The notes: a model not told the origin generated them from the letters alone. 33,146 bases of DNA from an uncultured Lentisphaerota bacterium (GCA_900321575.1 ONWT01000062.1:1-33146); one strand, 5' to 3'; positions 7,070-15,000 are shown, numbered from the stretch's first letter. Numbers and translations: made by a program.

Positions 7070-8005
7070 ATGGGGAGCATGAGCATAGACGAATTGAATG
7101 CGCTGACTGCGAGCGGGCGCATAGACGAGTTCATCCGCGTCTGCGAAGCCAGGCAGTGCAAGGCGCTCTCGCACATAGCCGACGACATAGTATCGCGCCC
7201 GGGGATCAGGCTGATACTTCTCGCTGGCGCCAGCTCGGCAGGCAAGACCACCACCGCGAAGCGCCTTTGCACGCAGCTGCGCGTGAACGGCGCCGAAGCC
7301 GTGCATTTCTCGACGGACGACTACTTTGTCGGGGACGCGAGAAATCCGCGCGACGAGAACGGCGAGCTCGACTACGAGACGGTCGAAGCGGTAGATGCGC
7401 CGCGCCTGGCGGCCGACATCAACACTTTGCTCGCTGGCGGCGAGATATACCCGCGGCACTTCGATTTCGTCAAACACGAGGGGTTCGACGGCGCGGAAAA
7501 GATGAGCGTCCCGGGCAACGGCTATATCGTGCTTGAGGGAATACACGCGCTCAATCCGATATTGACTGGTGGGGTGCCCGACAATTGCAAGTACAGGATT
7601 TTCGTGGAGCCGAAGACGCAGCCCAAGGTGTTTTTCGAGACAAAGCTGACCCCTGCCGACGCGAGGCTCTTGAGGCGTCTCGTGCGCGACAACCAGTTCC
7701 GCAAGATGAGTCCGCTGGACACGTTTCACCTGTGGCCGAAAGTGCTTGCGGGCGAAGAGAAGTGGATAAATCCGTTTCGCGGCAACGCCGACGTGGAGTT
7801 CGATTCGGCGCTGGAGTATGAATTGTGCGTGCTCAAGTCGTATGTGGCCGGGCTGCTGGAGATCGTCAAGCGCAAAAAGCCGGACGAGGTGAAGGCCTCG
7901 ATCCTGTCGGACGTGCTGGCGACGGTCGATCCCGTGTCGCCCGTTGTGGTTCCCGGAGACTCTATTTTGCGCGAGACGATAGGGTCCAGTCAGTTGGATT
8001 ACTGA
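7070..8005 (+). CDS. Uridine-kinase-like P-loop nucleoside kinase, stand-alone domain
   Basis: A member of the phosphoribulokinase/uridine kinase family, probably phosphorylating a nucleoside with NTP. The Walker A motif is GASSAGKTT (about 53-61); DDYFVGDARNPRDENGE is the substrate loop; FDFVKHEGF, IVLEGIHALNP and LLRRLVRDNQFR follow in family order. Many relatives carry this as the C-terminal half of a protein of about 550 residues, behind a TGS and threonyl-tRNA-synthetase-like region. Here only the kinase half (311 residues) is present, beginning with the linker-like ELNALTASGRIDEFIRV. Start is uncertain: GTG 7052 overlaps the upstream stop as GTGA, in keeping with other junctions here; ATG 7070 and ATG 7079 are alternatives. 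It shares a unit with phosphofructokinase. Confidence 0.82.
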   Translation: MGSMSIDELNALTASGRIDEFIRVCEARQCKALSHIADDIVSRPGIRLILLAGASSAGKTTTAKRLCTQLRVNGAEAVHFSTDDYFVGDARNPRDENGELDYETVEAVDAPRLAADINTLLAGGEIYPRHFDFVKHEGFDGAEKMSVPGNGYIVLEGIHALNPILTGGVPDNCKYRIFVEPKTQPKVFFETKLTPADARLLRRLVRDNQFRKMSPLDTFHLWPKVLAGEEKWINPFRGNADVEFDSALEYELCVLKSYVAGLLEIVKRKKPDEVKASILSDVLATVDPVSPVVVPGDSILRETIGSSQLDY

Positions 8006-8031
8006 TTTCGCCGCATCCACCGCAAAATTTT

Positions 8032-8040
8032 TGATATAAT
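8032..8040 (+). promoter_or_regulatory. Extended -10 promoter of the acyl-CoA synthetase gene
   Basis: TGA TATAAT at 8032-8040, 8 bases before ATG 8049, in an AT-rich run with no Shine-Dalgarno site. No -35 hexamer is evident at the expected distance, so the TGn extension probably compensates. Confidence 0.8.
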
Positions 8041-8048
8041 ACACCATT

Positions 8049-9785
8049 ATGTCCGAATTCAAGCTAACCGATCCGTTTGGCTCCGCACCGTCGAAGCCGC
8101 CGTTCAAGCAGAGCGTATCTACAGGTGTGCCGTGGCACAACCTGCCGATTACGCGTGAATATACGCTCGGCCAGTTGCTAGACCAGACCATAGCCCGCTG
8201 CGGCGAGAATGATGCGGTGGTCTACGCAGACCGCGATTATCGACTTACGTGGTATGAATTCGGTGAGGAAGTGGACCTCGTCGCCAAGGGGCTCATGGCG
8301 CTTGGCGTGAAGCGGGGCGAGAAAGTCGCGCTTTGGGCTACGAACGTGCCGCACTGGGTCGTGCTGATGTTCGCGACAGCGAAGATCGGCGCGGTATTGC
8401 TGCCGCTGAACATAAACTACAAGTCGGCGGAGATAGATTTTGCGCTGAAGCAGTCCGACGCGGAAAATCTGTTTCTCATAAACGGCTACCGCGACTGCGA
8501 CTATGTGGAGACGCTGAACAAGCTCATTCCGGAGCTGAAGGAATGTCCGCGCGGCGAGTTGAAGAGCGCCAAATATCCGTGCCTGAAGCGCGTGTTCTTC
8601 CTGGGCGGCGAGAAACATCGCGGCATGTATTCCCTCAACGAGGTGAAGAGCCTCGCGGCGGAGACGACGACCGAAGAGTATCTCAAGCGCCAAAGCGAGG
8701 TTGATGTAAACGATATTGTGAACATGCAGTACACGAGCGGAACCACGGGTTTCCCGAAAGGCGTGCAGCTGACCCACCGCAATATCGCGAACGACGGCTT
8801 CTGGATCGGGGCGTGCCAAAACCTGAGCTCCAGAGACCGCGTGTGCATACCCGTGCCGCTTTTCCACTGCTTCGGCTGCGTGCTGGGGGTGATGAGTTGC
8901 GTGAACCACGGGTCTACGATGGTGTTTCTGGAGAAATTCGACCCTGTGCAGGTGATGACCTCGATAGAACGCGAGAAGTGCACTGCGACATATGGCGTGC
9001 CGACGATGTATATCGCGATGCTGGACCATCCTCTGTTCAGCAGGTTTGATTTCAGGTCGCTCAGGACGGGCATAATGTCCGGCTCGGCGTGTCCTGTTCA
9101 TCGCATGCAGCAGGCACAGACCAAGATGTTCATGCGCGAGATCACAAATCCGTACGGATTGACGGAATCTGGCCCTGTGATGACGATGACCCGCTATTTC
9201 GAAGAGTCCATCGACCGCAAGTGCAAGACGATCGGGCAGGCGCTGCCCGGCGTGGAGGTCGCCATCATAGACCCCGAGACGGGAGATCTCGCGCCGCTCG
9301 GTACGGATGGCGAGATATGCTGCCGCGGCTACAACACCATGAAGGGCTACTACAAGATGCCCGAGCAGACCGCCAAGTGCATCGACAAGAACGGGTGGCT
9401 GCATTCCGGCGATATCGGCAAGATGGACGAGCAGGGCTACTTCTACATAACGGGGCGGCTCAAAGACCTCATCATCCGCGGCGGCGAAAACATCAGCCCC
9501 AAGGAGGTCGAGGACTTCCTCGGCACGATGCCTGGCGTGAAGGATGTCGCTGTCGTAGGATGCCCCTCGAAGAAATACGGCGAGCAGCCTGCCGCCTTCA
9601 TAATCCCCTCCGATGGAGCGGAATTGAAGGAAGAGGACGTCGCAGAGTTCTGCAAGGACAAGATATCGTGGTTCAAGATTCCGAAATACGTGCATTTCTT
9701 GGACGTATTCCCGATGACCGCCTCGCAGAAGATCCAGAAATACAAGCTGCGCGAAATGGCGCACGAGCTCTGGCCGAACGCCTGA
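8049..9785 (+). CDS. Acyl-CoA synthetase (AMP-forming, FadD/ANL family)
   Basis: Activates a carboxylic acid to acyl-AMP and then acyl-CoA. The 578-residue chain has the ANL-family motifs in order: the phosphate-binding loop YTSGTTGFPKG at 228-238, the adenine motif NPYGLTESGP, the GWLHSGDIGKMDEQGY aspartate motif, the hinge GRLKDLIIRGGENISP, and near the C-terminus ASQKIQKYKLRE with the catalytic Lys at about 561 (usually GKI, here QKI). Best match in memory is to medium/long-chain fatty-acyl-CoA synthetases. It starts 8 bases after TATAAT with no Shine-Dalgarno site. A FadL-type channel gene lies 440 bases downstream of its stop, which supports a role in using imported fatty acids, but no beta-oxidation genes are nearby; lipid recycling is an alternative. 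Confidence 0.9.
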   Translation: MSEFKLTDPFGSAPSKPPFKQSVSTGVPWHNLPITREYTLGQLLDQTIARCGENDAVVYADRDYRLTWYEFGEEVDLVAKGLMALGVKRGEKVALWATNVPHWVVLMFATAKIGAVLLPLNINYKSAEIDFALKQSDAENLFLINGYRDCDYVETLNKLIPELKECPRGELKSAKYPCLKRVFFLGGEKHRGMYSLNEVKSLAAETTTEEYLKRQSEVDVNDIVNMQYTSGTTGFPKGVQLTHRNIANDGFWIGACQNLSSRDRVCIPVPLFHCFGCVLGVMSCVNHGSTMVFLEKFDPVQVMTSIEREKCTATYGVPTMYIAMLDHPLFSRFDFRSLRTGIMSGSACPVHRMQQAQTKMFMREITNPYGLTESGPVMTMTRYFEESIDRKCKTIGQALPGVEVAIIDPETGDLAPLGTDGEICCRGYNTMKGYYKMPEQTAKCIDKNGWLHSGDIGKMDEQGYFYITGRLKDLIIRGGENISPKEVEDFLGTMPGVKDVAVVGCPSKKYGEQPAAFIIPSDGAELKEEDVAEFCKDKISWFKIPKYVHFLDVFPMTASQKIQKYKLREMAHELWPNA

Positions 9786-9794
9786 TATCGGGCA

Positions 9795-10151
9795 ATGTTC
9801 TGGCGGCGAAGCGATGAACTGGCGACGGTGAGGATTGACCCGTACAATCCGTCGCCGGAGTTTCTCCGCGACTGTTTCGCCGAGATATTCGCTTCACTTG
9901 ACGAGCGGCCGCGCAGGCTTCGCGTGGATGTCTACGCGGGGAGCGCATCGCGCTCGGAGACGGTCATGACAATGGTGGAGGGCAACCCTGTTTTCGTAAT
10001 AGACGGGAACGGCGTCATGTGCGCCAATTTCAGGCGGCGCTGGCTTGCGGAGCATCCAGTGCCGCTCGTATTCGGCCAGGACAAACCCACCAAACTCGTC
10101 ATGATACCAACGACAGGAAACAGAGTGAAGGTCCGGCGGTGCATGTTTTGA
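9795..10151 (+). CDS. Hypothetical protein, 118 residues
   Basis: I do not recognise this protein. It begins 9 bases after the acyl-CoA synthetase stop, without an obvious Shine-Dalgarno site, and has codon use like its neighbours. It is basic and has no membrane segment or signal peptide. Visible features are an early RIDPYNPSPEFL, a beta-like core (RLRVDVYAGSASRSE), a stretch VMTMVEGNPVFVIDGNG, and a basic end (TGNRVKVRRCMF). The arrangement suggests a small alpha/beta protein. Position suggests co-transcription with the synthetase. Its TGA stop lies within the left arm of the first candidate operator of the fadL promoter. Confidence 0.6.
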   Translation: MFWRRSDELATVRIDPYNPSPEFLRDCFAEIFASLDERPRRLRVDVYAGSASRSETVMTMVEGNPVFVIDGNGVMCANFRRRWLAEHPVPLVFGQDKPTKLVMIPTTGNRVKVRRCMF

Positions 10152-10172
10152 CAAAATTCGCTATTGTGTCAT
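10148..10172 (+). promoter_or_regulatory. Candidate operator 1 (TTGACA-N13-TGTCAT)
   Basis: TTGACA at 10148-10153 and TGTCA at 10167-10171 form an inverted repeat with a 13-base centre. It overlaps the -35 region of the fadL promoter. A second copy with identical spacing starts exactly 53 bases downstream. Likely target of the TetR protein encoded at 11514 (inference). Confidence 0.5.
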
Positions 10173-10192
10173 GCGAAAATATATGGTATAAT
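10164..10192 (+). promoter_or_regulatory. Promoter of the fadL-tetR unit
   Basis: TTGTGT at 10164-10169 as -35, a 17-base spacer, and TGG TATAAT at 10184-10192. Transcription should start near 10199, giving a leader of about 28 bases before ATG 10228. The core lies between two copies of an inverted repeat. Confidence 0.8.
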
Positions 10193-10200
10193 ACAAACAA

Positions 10201-10225
10201 TTGACACAAAAAAGGAAACTGTCAA
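10201..10225 (+). promoter_or_regulatory. Candidate operator 2 (TTGACA-N13-TGTCAA)
   Basis: Perfect 6-base arms TTGACA (10201-10206) and TGTCAA (10220-10225) separated by 13 bases, at or just after the predicted transcription start and covering the AAAGGA ribosome site. Same arm sequence and spacing as the upstream copy. Confidence 0.55.
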
Positions 10226-10227
10226 CT

Positions 10228-11514
10228 ATGAAGAAACTAGTAATCGCTGTTCCTGTCGTTCTCGCGGCTTGTGCAGTTCACGCTGCAGGCTTCGGCATAT
10301 ATGAGGCTTCTGCACGCGGCAATGCCGTCGGCGACGCCCTTGTCGGCGAGACTGACACGGTCGATGCTTCGGCAAACTACTACAACCCGGCCAATATCGC
10401 ATTCGCCGAAAAGGTCCAGTTTGCCGCAGGTGCGTCGTTCATCAATCCTTACTGCGATGTCGATGTCGACCACAAGTCGCAGGACAGGATGAATCCGGGC
10501 TGGTTCACTGTACCCACATTCTTCATGACGGTTCCCGTAGGCGCCGGCTTTACGCTCGGCTGGGGCAACTACACGGAGTATGGCCTCGGTTCGCGTTACG
10601 GAACTGGCTGGGATCTCGCCGGCGATACGCAGAAGACGACGATGCGCCAGGTGACGCTCAACCCGAATCTCGCCTACAAGATCACCGACAGGTGGAGCGT
10701 TTCCACAGGCCCCAGGATAAGCTGGATACAATTCACGAACCACAAGCAGCCGTACCACGGCGATTCGTTCTATTACAACCATCCTCTTTACGGAACGCTT
10801 TCGGTGCCGAACGCCTACAATCTGCGCACGAAGCTGAAGGGTGACGACTGGGGTCTCGGCTACAATGTGGCGACTTCGTTCAAGGTGACGGATACTGTTT
10901 CGGTAGGCCTCATCTACAGGTCGCAGATGCGTCACAAGATAAAGGGGAATTTCGATCTCAAAGGCGATGTGACGACTCCGCTCGGCGCGATGCCGCAGAC
11001 GGTGCACGGTCCCGCGAGCGCCGTTCTCACTCTGCCGCGCTCTGTCGTGCTCGGCATCAACTGGCGCGCGACCGAAAAGTGGCGTCTGGGCGTGGCCGCC
11101 ACCTGGACGGAATGGTCGAGCGTGAAGAACATACACTTCCGTCTGCCTGAGAACTACAGCTACACGCAGCATCTCAAGTGGCACAACACGGGCCGTTTCG
11201 GCTTCGGTACCGAATACGATCTTTACGACTGGCTGACCGTCCGCGGCGGCTATGTGTATGACATGGACCCGACCGACAAGCACAACAGCACGACGATGCT
11301 GCCGGCCGGCGACCGCCACATCATGAGCGGCGGTCTGGGCTTCAAGCTCGCCGAAAACCTCTGGCTCGATGTCGGCTACACATTCATACGCATGACCAAC
11401 GACGACCGCGTCATCGCGCTGGCCCATACCGATGGCACTGTCAAGGAGCACAAATTCTCGACCCACAACGGTTTCTCGCACATTGCCTCCGCGACGCTCC
11501 GTTATTCGTTCTGA
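10228..11514 (+). CDS. FadL/OmpP1-type outer-membrane channel
   Basis: A 428-residue outer-membrane beta-barrel of the FadL family, which takes up long-chain fatty acids or other hydrophobic compounds. It has a Sec signal peptide (MKKLVIAVPVVLAACAVHAA) and the family's mature N-terminus GFGIYEASARGNAVGDA, followed by YYNPANIAFAEK (the conserved NPA region) and alternating barrel strands to a final aromatic RYSF. LAAC inside the signal could also be read as a lipobox, but FadL proteins normally use signal peptidase I. ATG 10228 is preferred, with AAAGGA at 10211-10216; an in-frame TTG at 10201 lies 8 bases after TATAAT and would be a leaderless alternative. The stop overlaps the tetR start by one base (TGATG), so channel and regulator are probably co-expressed. 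Confidence 0.88.
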   Translation: MKKLVIAVPVVLAACAVHAAGFGIYEASARGNAVGDALVGETDTVDASANYYNPANIAFAEKVQFAAGASFINPYCDVDVDHKSQDRMNPGWFTVPTFFMTVPVGAGFTLGWGNYTEYGLGSRYGTGWDLAGDTQKTTMRQVTLNPNLAYKITDRWSVSTGPRISWIQFTNHKQPYHGDSFYYNHPLYGTLSVPNAYNLRTKLKGDDWGLGYNVATSFKVTDTVSVGLIYRSQMRHKIKGNFDLKGDVTTPLGAMPQTVHGPASAVLTLPRSVVLGINWRATEKWRLGVAATWTEWSSVKNIHFRLPENYSYTQHLKWHNTGRFGFGTEYDLYDWLTVRGGYVYDMDPTDKHNSTTMLPAGDRHIMSGGLGFKLAENLWLDVGYTFIRMTNDDRVIALAHTDGTVKEHKFSTHNGFSHIASATLRYSF

Positions 11515-12140
11515 TGGCGAAGAAGAGCGCGATAAACCACAAAGAACGCAAGCGCGAAATCCGTGCTGCAGGGCTGAAGCTTTTCGCCCGGCACGGATTC
11601 GCCGATGTGAACTTTGGCATGATTGCGGAAGAGTGCGGCATCGCCCGCACTCTTATCTATACCTATTTCAAGGACAAGCGCGCCATTTTCAACGAGGCCG
11701 TGAAGGAGGCGACATCGACGGTCGAGACCCAATATCGCGAAATAATGCGAAGCCGTCAGTCCGCCGACGCAAAACTGCGCCAGCTTTGCGTAGCGGTGTT
11801 CGCCATGCTGTTCGACAATCGCGACTTTTTGTGCGTCATAGTCGATTTTCTCTGCGAGTTTCGTCGCAAGGGCAGCATACCCGTCGACAACATAATGCGC
11901 CATACGGTCGGGCTGAAGCGTATAATCCACTCGCTTATCGTCGAAGCGAAACATCGCGGCGAGTACGAGGCGGCGCTGGATCCAAACCGCGCGACATCGC
12001 TCATCTATTCGCAGTTCGAGGTTGCGGTTTTGCGGATTGCGGTTTCGGGAGACGCGCAGCTTTCCGACAGCATCGACAAGATGAACGCCATACTTTTGGC
12101 GTTCCGGTCCCAAGAGGGCGTTTTGCGCCGGTTCAACTGA
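11514..12140 (+). CDS. TetR/AcrR-family transcriptional regulator
   Basis: A 208-residue one-component repressor. The N-terminal helix-turn-helix is typical: GLKLFARHGFADVNFGMIAE leads into CGIARTLIYTYFKDKRAIF (roughly residues 20-60). The C-terminal ligand-binding half is variable and all helical. It is translated by a one-base overlap with the FadL-type gene and so probably controls that unit itself; the paired inverted repeats around the fadL promoter are the natural binding candidates. By analogy with FadR-type TetR proteins the ligand may be a fatty acid or acyl-CoA, but this is inference from the neighbours. Confidence 0.9.
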   Translation: MAKKSAINHKERKREIRAAGLKLFARHGFADVNFGMIAEECGIARTLIYTYFKDKRAIFNEAVKEATSTVETQYREIMRSRQSADAKLRQLCVAVFAMLFDNRDFLCVIVDFLCEFRRKGSIPVDNIMRHTVGLKRIIHSLIVEAKHRGEYEAALDPNRATSLIYSQFEVAVLRIAVSGDAQLSDSIDKMNAILLAFRSQEGVLRRFN

Positions 12141-12189
12141 GTCGCCGCCGGAGCAGGCGCCACGCGGGCTTGCGTTTTGCGCCGGCGAC
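12141..12189 (+). other. Imperfect inverted repeat after tetR
   Basis: GTCGCCG at 12141-12147 pairs with CGGCGAC at 12183-12189, with an inner GCGC/GCGC pairing, followed by GAATTTT. It could act as a weak terminator for the fadL-tetR unit. The right arm overlaps the hydE -35, and the long loop makes this doubtful. Confidence 0.25.
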
Positions 12190-12205
12190 GAATTTTCGGT
12201 ATAAT
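12177..12205 (+). promoter_or_regulatory. Promoter of the hydE-nadA unit
   Basis: TTGCGC (12177-12182), 17-base spacer, TATAAT (12200-12205), then 8 bases to ATG 12214. Here the extension reads CGG instead of TGn. No Shine-Dalgarno site precedes the start. Confidence 0.75.
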
Positions 12206-12213
12206 ATATTTCA

Positions 12214-13326
12214 ATGTCTGGGACAGGTTCAACATACAATCTGGACGATCTTCTCGATCGTGCCTTATCTTCGCCGCTGGCTCTCTCGTCCGGCGAGATG
12301 GCTTATTTGCTTTCGCTGGGCGATGACGCAGACGTCGCGAAGCTTCACGCCGCTGCGAGAAGCGTCAAGCTCAAGTGCTGCGGGCGCGGGGTGTCAGTTC
12401 GCGGACTTGTCGAGGCGGGCAACATTTGCGCTAAGGACTGTCTCTATTGCGGCATAAGAAAGAGCAATGCCGAGGTAGAGCGATATTCGCTGGACGCGGA
12501 TTCCATCGTAGCGGCGGCGCAGGAGGCGAAATCGCTGGGCTACGCATCGCTTGTGATCCAGAGCGGCGAAATAGAAAGCGAGGCCCATACGCAATTCATC
12601 GAGACGGTTCTCGGGCGGATAAAGCCGCTCGATCTCGGTGTGACTCTTTCGCTTGGCGAGCAGACGGAAGAGGTTTATGCGCGTTGGCGCGAAGCCGGCG
12701 CAGAGCGCTATCTTTTGAGAATCGAGACGTCCGATCCGGCGCTGTACGCCACGATACACCCGGCAGAGTGCCGCTGGGAGCGCCGCGCGGAATGCCTGCG
12801 CGCCTTGCGCCGCACAGGCTACCAGGTAGGCACTGGGGTCATGTGCGCGCTGCCCGGGCAGACGTTCGCCAGCCTGGCGCACGATATAGAGTTTTACGGC
12901 GGAATCGACGCGGACATGATAGGCATGGGGCCGTATATTCCCCATCCCTCGACTCCGCTCGGACAGAACGCGCAGTTCGACCCGAAGCGGGCGCTTTCGC
13001 TCGCTCTCAATATGATAGCGGTAACGAGGCTTTATCTCCACGACATAAACATCGCGGCCGCGACGGCTCTCCAGGCGCTCGCCGACGACGGACGCGAACG
13101 GGGCGTAATGGCCGGCGCGAATGTGATAATGCCGAACGTGACCGACACGCGCTACCGCCGCGCATACAAGTTGTACAGCAACAAGCCGTGCCTGGACGAG
13201 GCCGCAACAATGTGCCGAGCCTGTTTGGACAGAAGGCTCGCGGCGATCGGCGAGGAGCTTCTTTTGGGACAGCGCGGCGACAGCCCGCATTTTCACAGGA
13301 GGATGGATAAATGCCTGAAAGCATAA
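12214..13326 (+). CDS. hydE: [FeFe] hydrogenase maturase HydE (radical SAM)
   Basis: Radical-SAM enzyme that helps build the organometallic H-cluster of [FeFe] hydrogenase. The 370-residue chain has the CX3CX2C cluster motif CAKDCLYCG (C72, C76, C79), the downstream LSLGEQTEEVYARWREAGAE, YLLRIETSDPALY, GTGVMCALPGQT and DMIGMGPYIPHPSTPL, all in HydE order. Near the end three cysteines at 326, 334 and 337 match the spacing of the optional second cluster of Thermotoga maritima HydE. Biotin synthase and PylB are related alternatives but fit these motifs less well. No HydF, HydG or hydrogenase lies in the window. It is leaderless by position, and its end overlaps nadA by 16 bases. Confidence 0.88.
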   Translation: MSGTGSTYNLDDLLDRALSSPLALSSGEMAYLLSLGDDADVAKLHAAARSVKLKCCGRGVSVRGLVEAGNICAKDCLYCGIRKSNAEVERYSLDADSIVAAAQEAKSLGYASLVIQSGEIESEAHTQFIETVLGRIKPLDLGVTLSLGEQTEEVYARWREAGAERYLLRIETSDPALYATIHPAECRWERRAECLRALRRTGYQVGTGVMCALPGQTFASLAHDIEFYGGIDADMIGMGPYIPHPSTPLGQNAQFDPKRALSLALNMIAVTRLYLHDINIAAATALQALADDGRERGVMAGANVIMPNVTDTRYRRAYKLYSNKPCLDEAATMCRACLDRRLAAIGEELLLGQRGDSPHFHRRMDKCLKA

Positions 13327-14219
13327 CCGATGAAATAAACCGCCTCAAGAAAGAGCGCAAAGCGGTGATACTCGCGCACAACTATCAGCGGGCGGAAGTC
13401 CAGGCGATTGCCGATTTCACGGGCGATTCTCTGGAGCTGGCGCGCAAGGCGACGCAGGTCGAGGCCGATGTGATAGCGTTTTGCGGCGTCTACTTCATGG
13501 CCGAGACGGCGGCGATACTGAACGCCTCGAAAACAGTGCTGATACCGGACGCGTCTGCCGGGTGCCCCATGGCCGACATGATAACGGGCGAACAGCTCAG
13601 GGCGCTGAAGGCCAAGCATCCCGGCGCGATTGCGGTATGCTACGTCAACTCGACGGCCGAAGTGAAGGCCGAGTGCGACATCTGCGTAACATCCGGCAAT
13701 GCGGAGAAGATTATGGCGTCCCTGCCAAAGGGACGCGAGGTGCTGTTTGTGCCGGATCAGCACCTTGGCGGATATATCGCCGACAAGCGCGGCGAAAAGT
13801 ACGTGTTGTGGCCGGGGTGCTGTCCCACGCACCAGCGGCTCACGGCCAAAAAGATCGCCGATGCCCGTGCGGCCCATCCTGGCGCGCCGGTGCTGGTACA
13901 TCCCGAGTGTCCGAAAGACGTGCGCGATGCCGCCGACGAGTGCCTGTCGACGGGCGGAATGTGCGCCTATGCCAGAAAGTCGGATGCGCGCGAGATAATC
14001 GTCGGCACCGAGATCGGCATACTTTACCGGCTGAGAACCGAGAATCCCGGAAAGACGTTCTGGCCGGTGGATGATGCGACCGTCTGTCCAAACATGAAAA
14101 AGACCACGCTCGAAAACCTGCGCGACTGCCTGCGCGACTTGTCGCCGCGGGTCACGGTGGCGCCTGATATCGCATCAAAGGCGAAGAGGGCGATCGACGC
14201 CATGTTGGCTGTATCGTAA
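13311..14219 (+). CDS. nadA: Quinolinate synthase NadA
   Basis: Condenses iminoaspartate with dihydroxyacetone phosphate to quinolinate in NAD synthesis, using a [4Fe-4S] cluster. The 302 residues start with AVILAHNYQRAEVQAIADF and include the three cluster cysteines: C85 in GCPMAD, C170 in GCCPTHQ (C171 is the adjacent alternative) and C259 in CPNMKK. HPECPKDV and GTEIGILYRL are also typical. The length matches the short, cluster-only form of the family. AGGAGG (13297-13302) lies 8 bases before the ATG, inside hydE. NadB and NadC are not in the window. Sharing a unit with hydE joins two iron-sulfur enzymes, possibly because both are oxygen sensitive (inference). Confidence 0.95.
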   Translation: MPESITDEINRLKKERKAVILAHNYQRAEVQAIADFTGDSLELARKATQVEADVIAFCGVYFMAETAAILNASKTVLIPDASAGCPMADMITGEQLRALKAKHPGAIAVCYVNSTAEVKAECDICVTSGNAEKIMASLPKGREVLFVPDQHLGGYIADKRGEKYVLWPGCCPTHQRLTAKKIADARAAHPGAPVLVHPECPKDVRDAADECLSTGGMCAYARKSDAREIIVGTEIGILYRLRTENPGKTFWPVDDATVCPNMKKTTLENLRDCLRDLSPRVTVAPDIASKAKRAIDAMLAVS

Positions 14220-14233
14220 ACTTTGTGCGGATT

Positions 14234-14242
14234 TGGTATAAT
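14234..14242 (+). promoter_or_regulatory. Extended -10 promoter upstream of the 14269 gene
   Basis: TGG TATAAT at 14234-14242 with no clear -35. Unlike most units here, it leads into a leader of about 20 bases holding a strong Shine-Dalgarno site, AAAGGAGG at 14255-14262, six bases before ATG 14269. Confidence 0.75.
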
Positions 14243-14268
14243 ACAACCATCTTGAAAGGAGGCGCTTC

Positions 14269-15000
14269 ATGAATCTTATGACATCCAAAAAGTCCTGGCT
14301 GACGGCTCCGGTAGCCGCAACAGTTTGTCTAGCCGCTCTTTTGATAGTGTGGGCCGCGCTTGAGCCCGCCACTATCAAAAGCCTTTTCGACAACCACGGC
14401 GCTTCTCCGGTAGAGCTTATGACGCTGCCGCTTTTTGCGTTGCTGGTGCCCTTGACGTGGCTTTGTCCGCCATGCTCGGGCGACACGAAGCGCAAGTGCC
14501 TTTGGGCGTCGCTCTGGTCGCTTTTGGCGGTAATGGCGATAGTGCGCGAGACAGATCTGCACAAGATGCTGTTCGCCCAAATATGGCCTGACGTGGTCGC
14601 CAATTTCTCCGGCACTGTGTTCAAGATGCGTTTTCTTAAGGCCGCCGACATCCCGATTATGCCGAAACTGTTCGTGCTGGTCTTCTTTGCGGCGTTCTTC
14701 GCGGCGGTGGTGATACCGCTCGTGAGATATATTGTCCCTCTTGTCAAGGGATTCTTCAAGCTGGAGCCGGTAGCGTGGACAATGGCCTGTTTCGGAGCGA
14801 CGACTCTGGTTGTGATGACGGTGGACCGTCTGCCGGCGAATCTGCGCCATGCCGGCGTTGATATTTCGGAGTCCACCCGCGCTTTGCTGACTGTTCTGGA
14901 GGAAGGCGGCGAAATGACAATGGCGCTTCTGGCGCTGCTGGCTGCGCTTCAGGCCCATTTGATATTCGGGCGACCCGCTGACGATGGCACTGCCGCGTGA
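14269..15000 (+). CDS. Uncharacterised multi-span membrane protein
   Basis: A 243-residue inner-membrane protein with about five or six hydrophobic segments (near 13-30, 48-65, 80-92, 130-150, 160-185 and 215-235). I cannot name its family with certainty. Conserved-looking polar motifs stand out between helices: VRETDLHKMLF and VFKMRFL in the middle, and LEEGGEMTMAL before the last helix. A family of bacterial membrane proteins with a comparable RExDxHK motif exists as far as I recall, without known function. It has the best Shine-Dalgarno site in the window, and its last 17 bases overlap the next gene. Confidence 0.75.
   Translation: MNLMTSKKSWLTAPVAATVCLAALLIVWAALEPATIKSLFDNHGASPVELMTLPLFALLVPLTWLCPPCSGDTKRKCLWASLWSLLAVMAIVRETDLHKMLFAQIWPDVVANFSGTVFKMRFLKAADIPIMPKLFVLVFFAAFFAAVVIPLVRYIVPLVKGFFKLEPVAWTMACFGATTLVVMTVDRLPANLRHAGVDISESTRALLTVLEEGGEMTMALLALLAALQAHLIFGRPADDGTAA

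Noticed and set aside
11921-11926. TATAAT inside tetR, and others at 30060 and 16415
   Set aside because: They lack the TGn extension, are not followed by a gene start, and fit chance occurrence within coding sequence.
8049-12140. A full fatty-acid degradation island
   Set aside because: Only activation (acyl-CoA synthetase), a FadL-type channel and a regulator are present; no beta-oxidation gene is in the window.
14252-14272. Six-codon frame TTG to TGA overlapping the 14269 start
   Set aside because: Its TTG lies 9 bases after the -10, but it covers the Shine-Dalgarno site and encodes nothing notable; probably chance.
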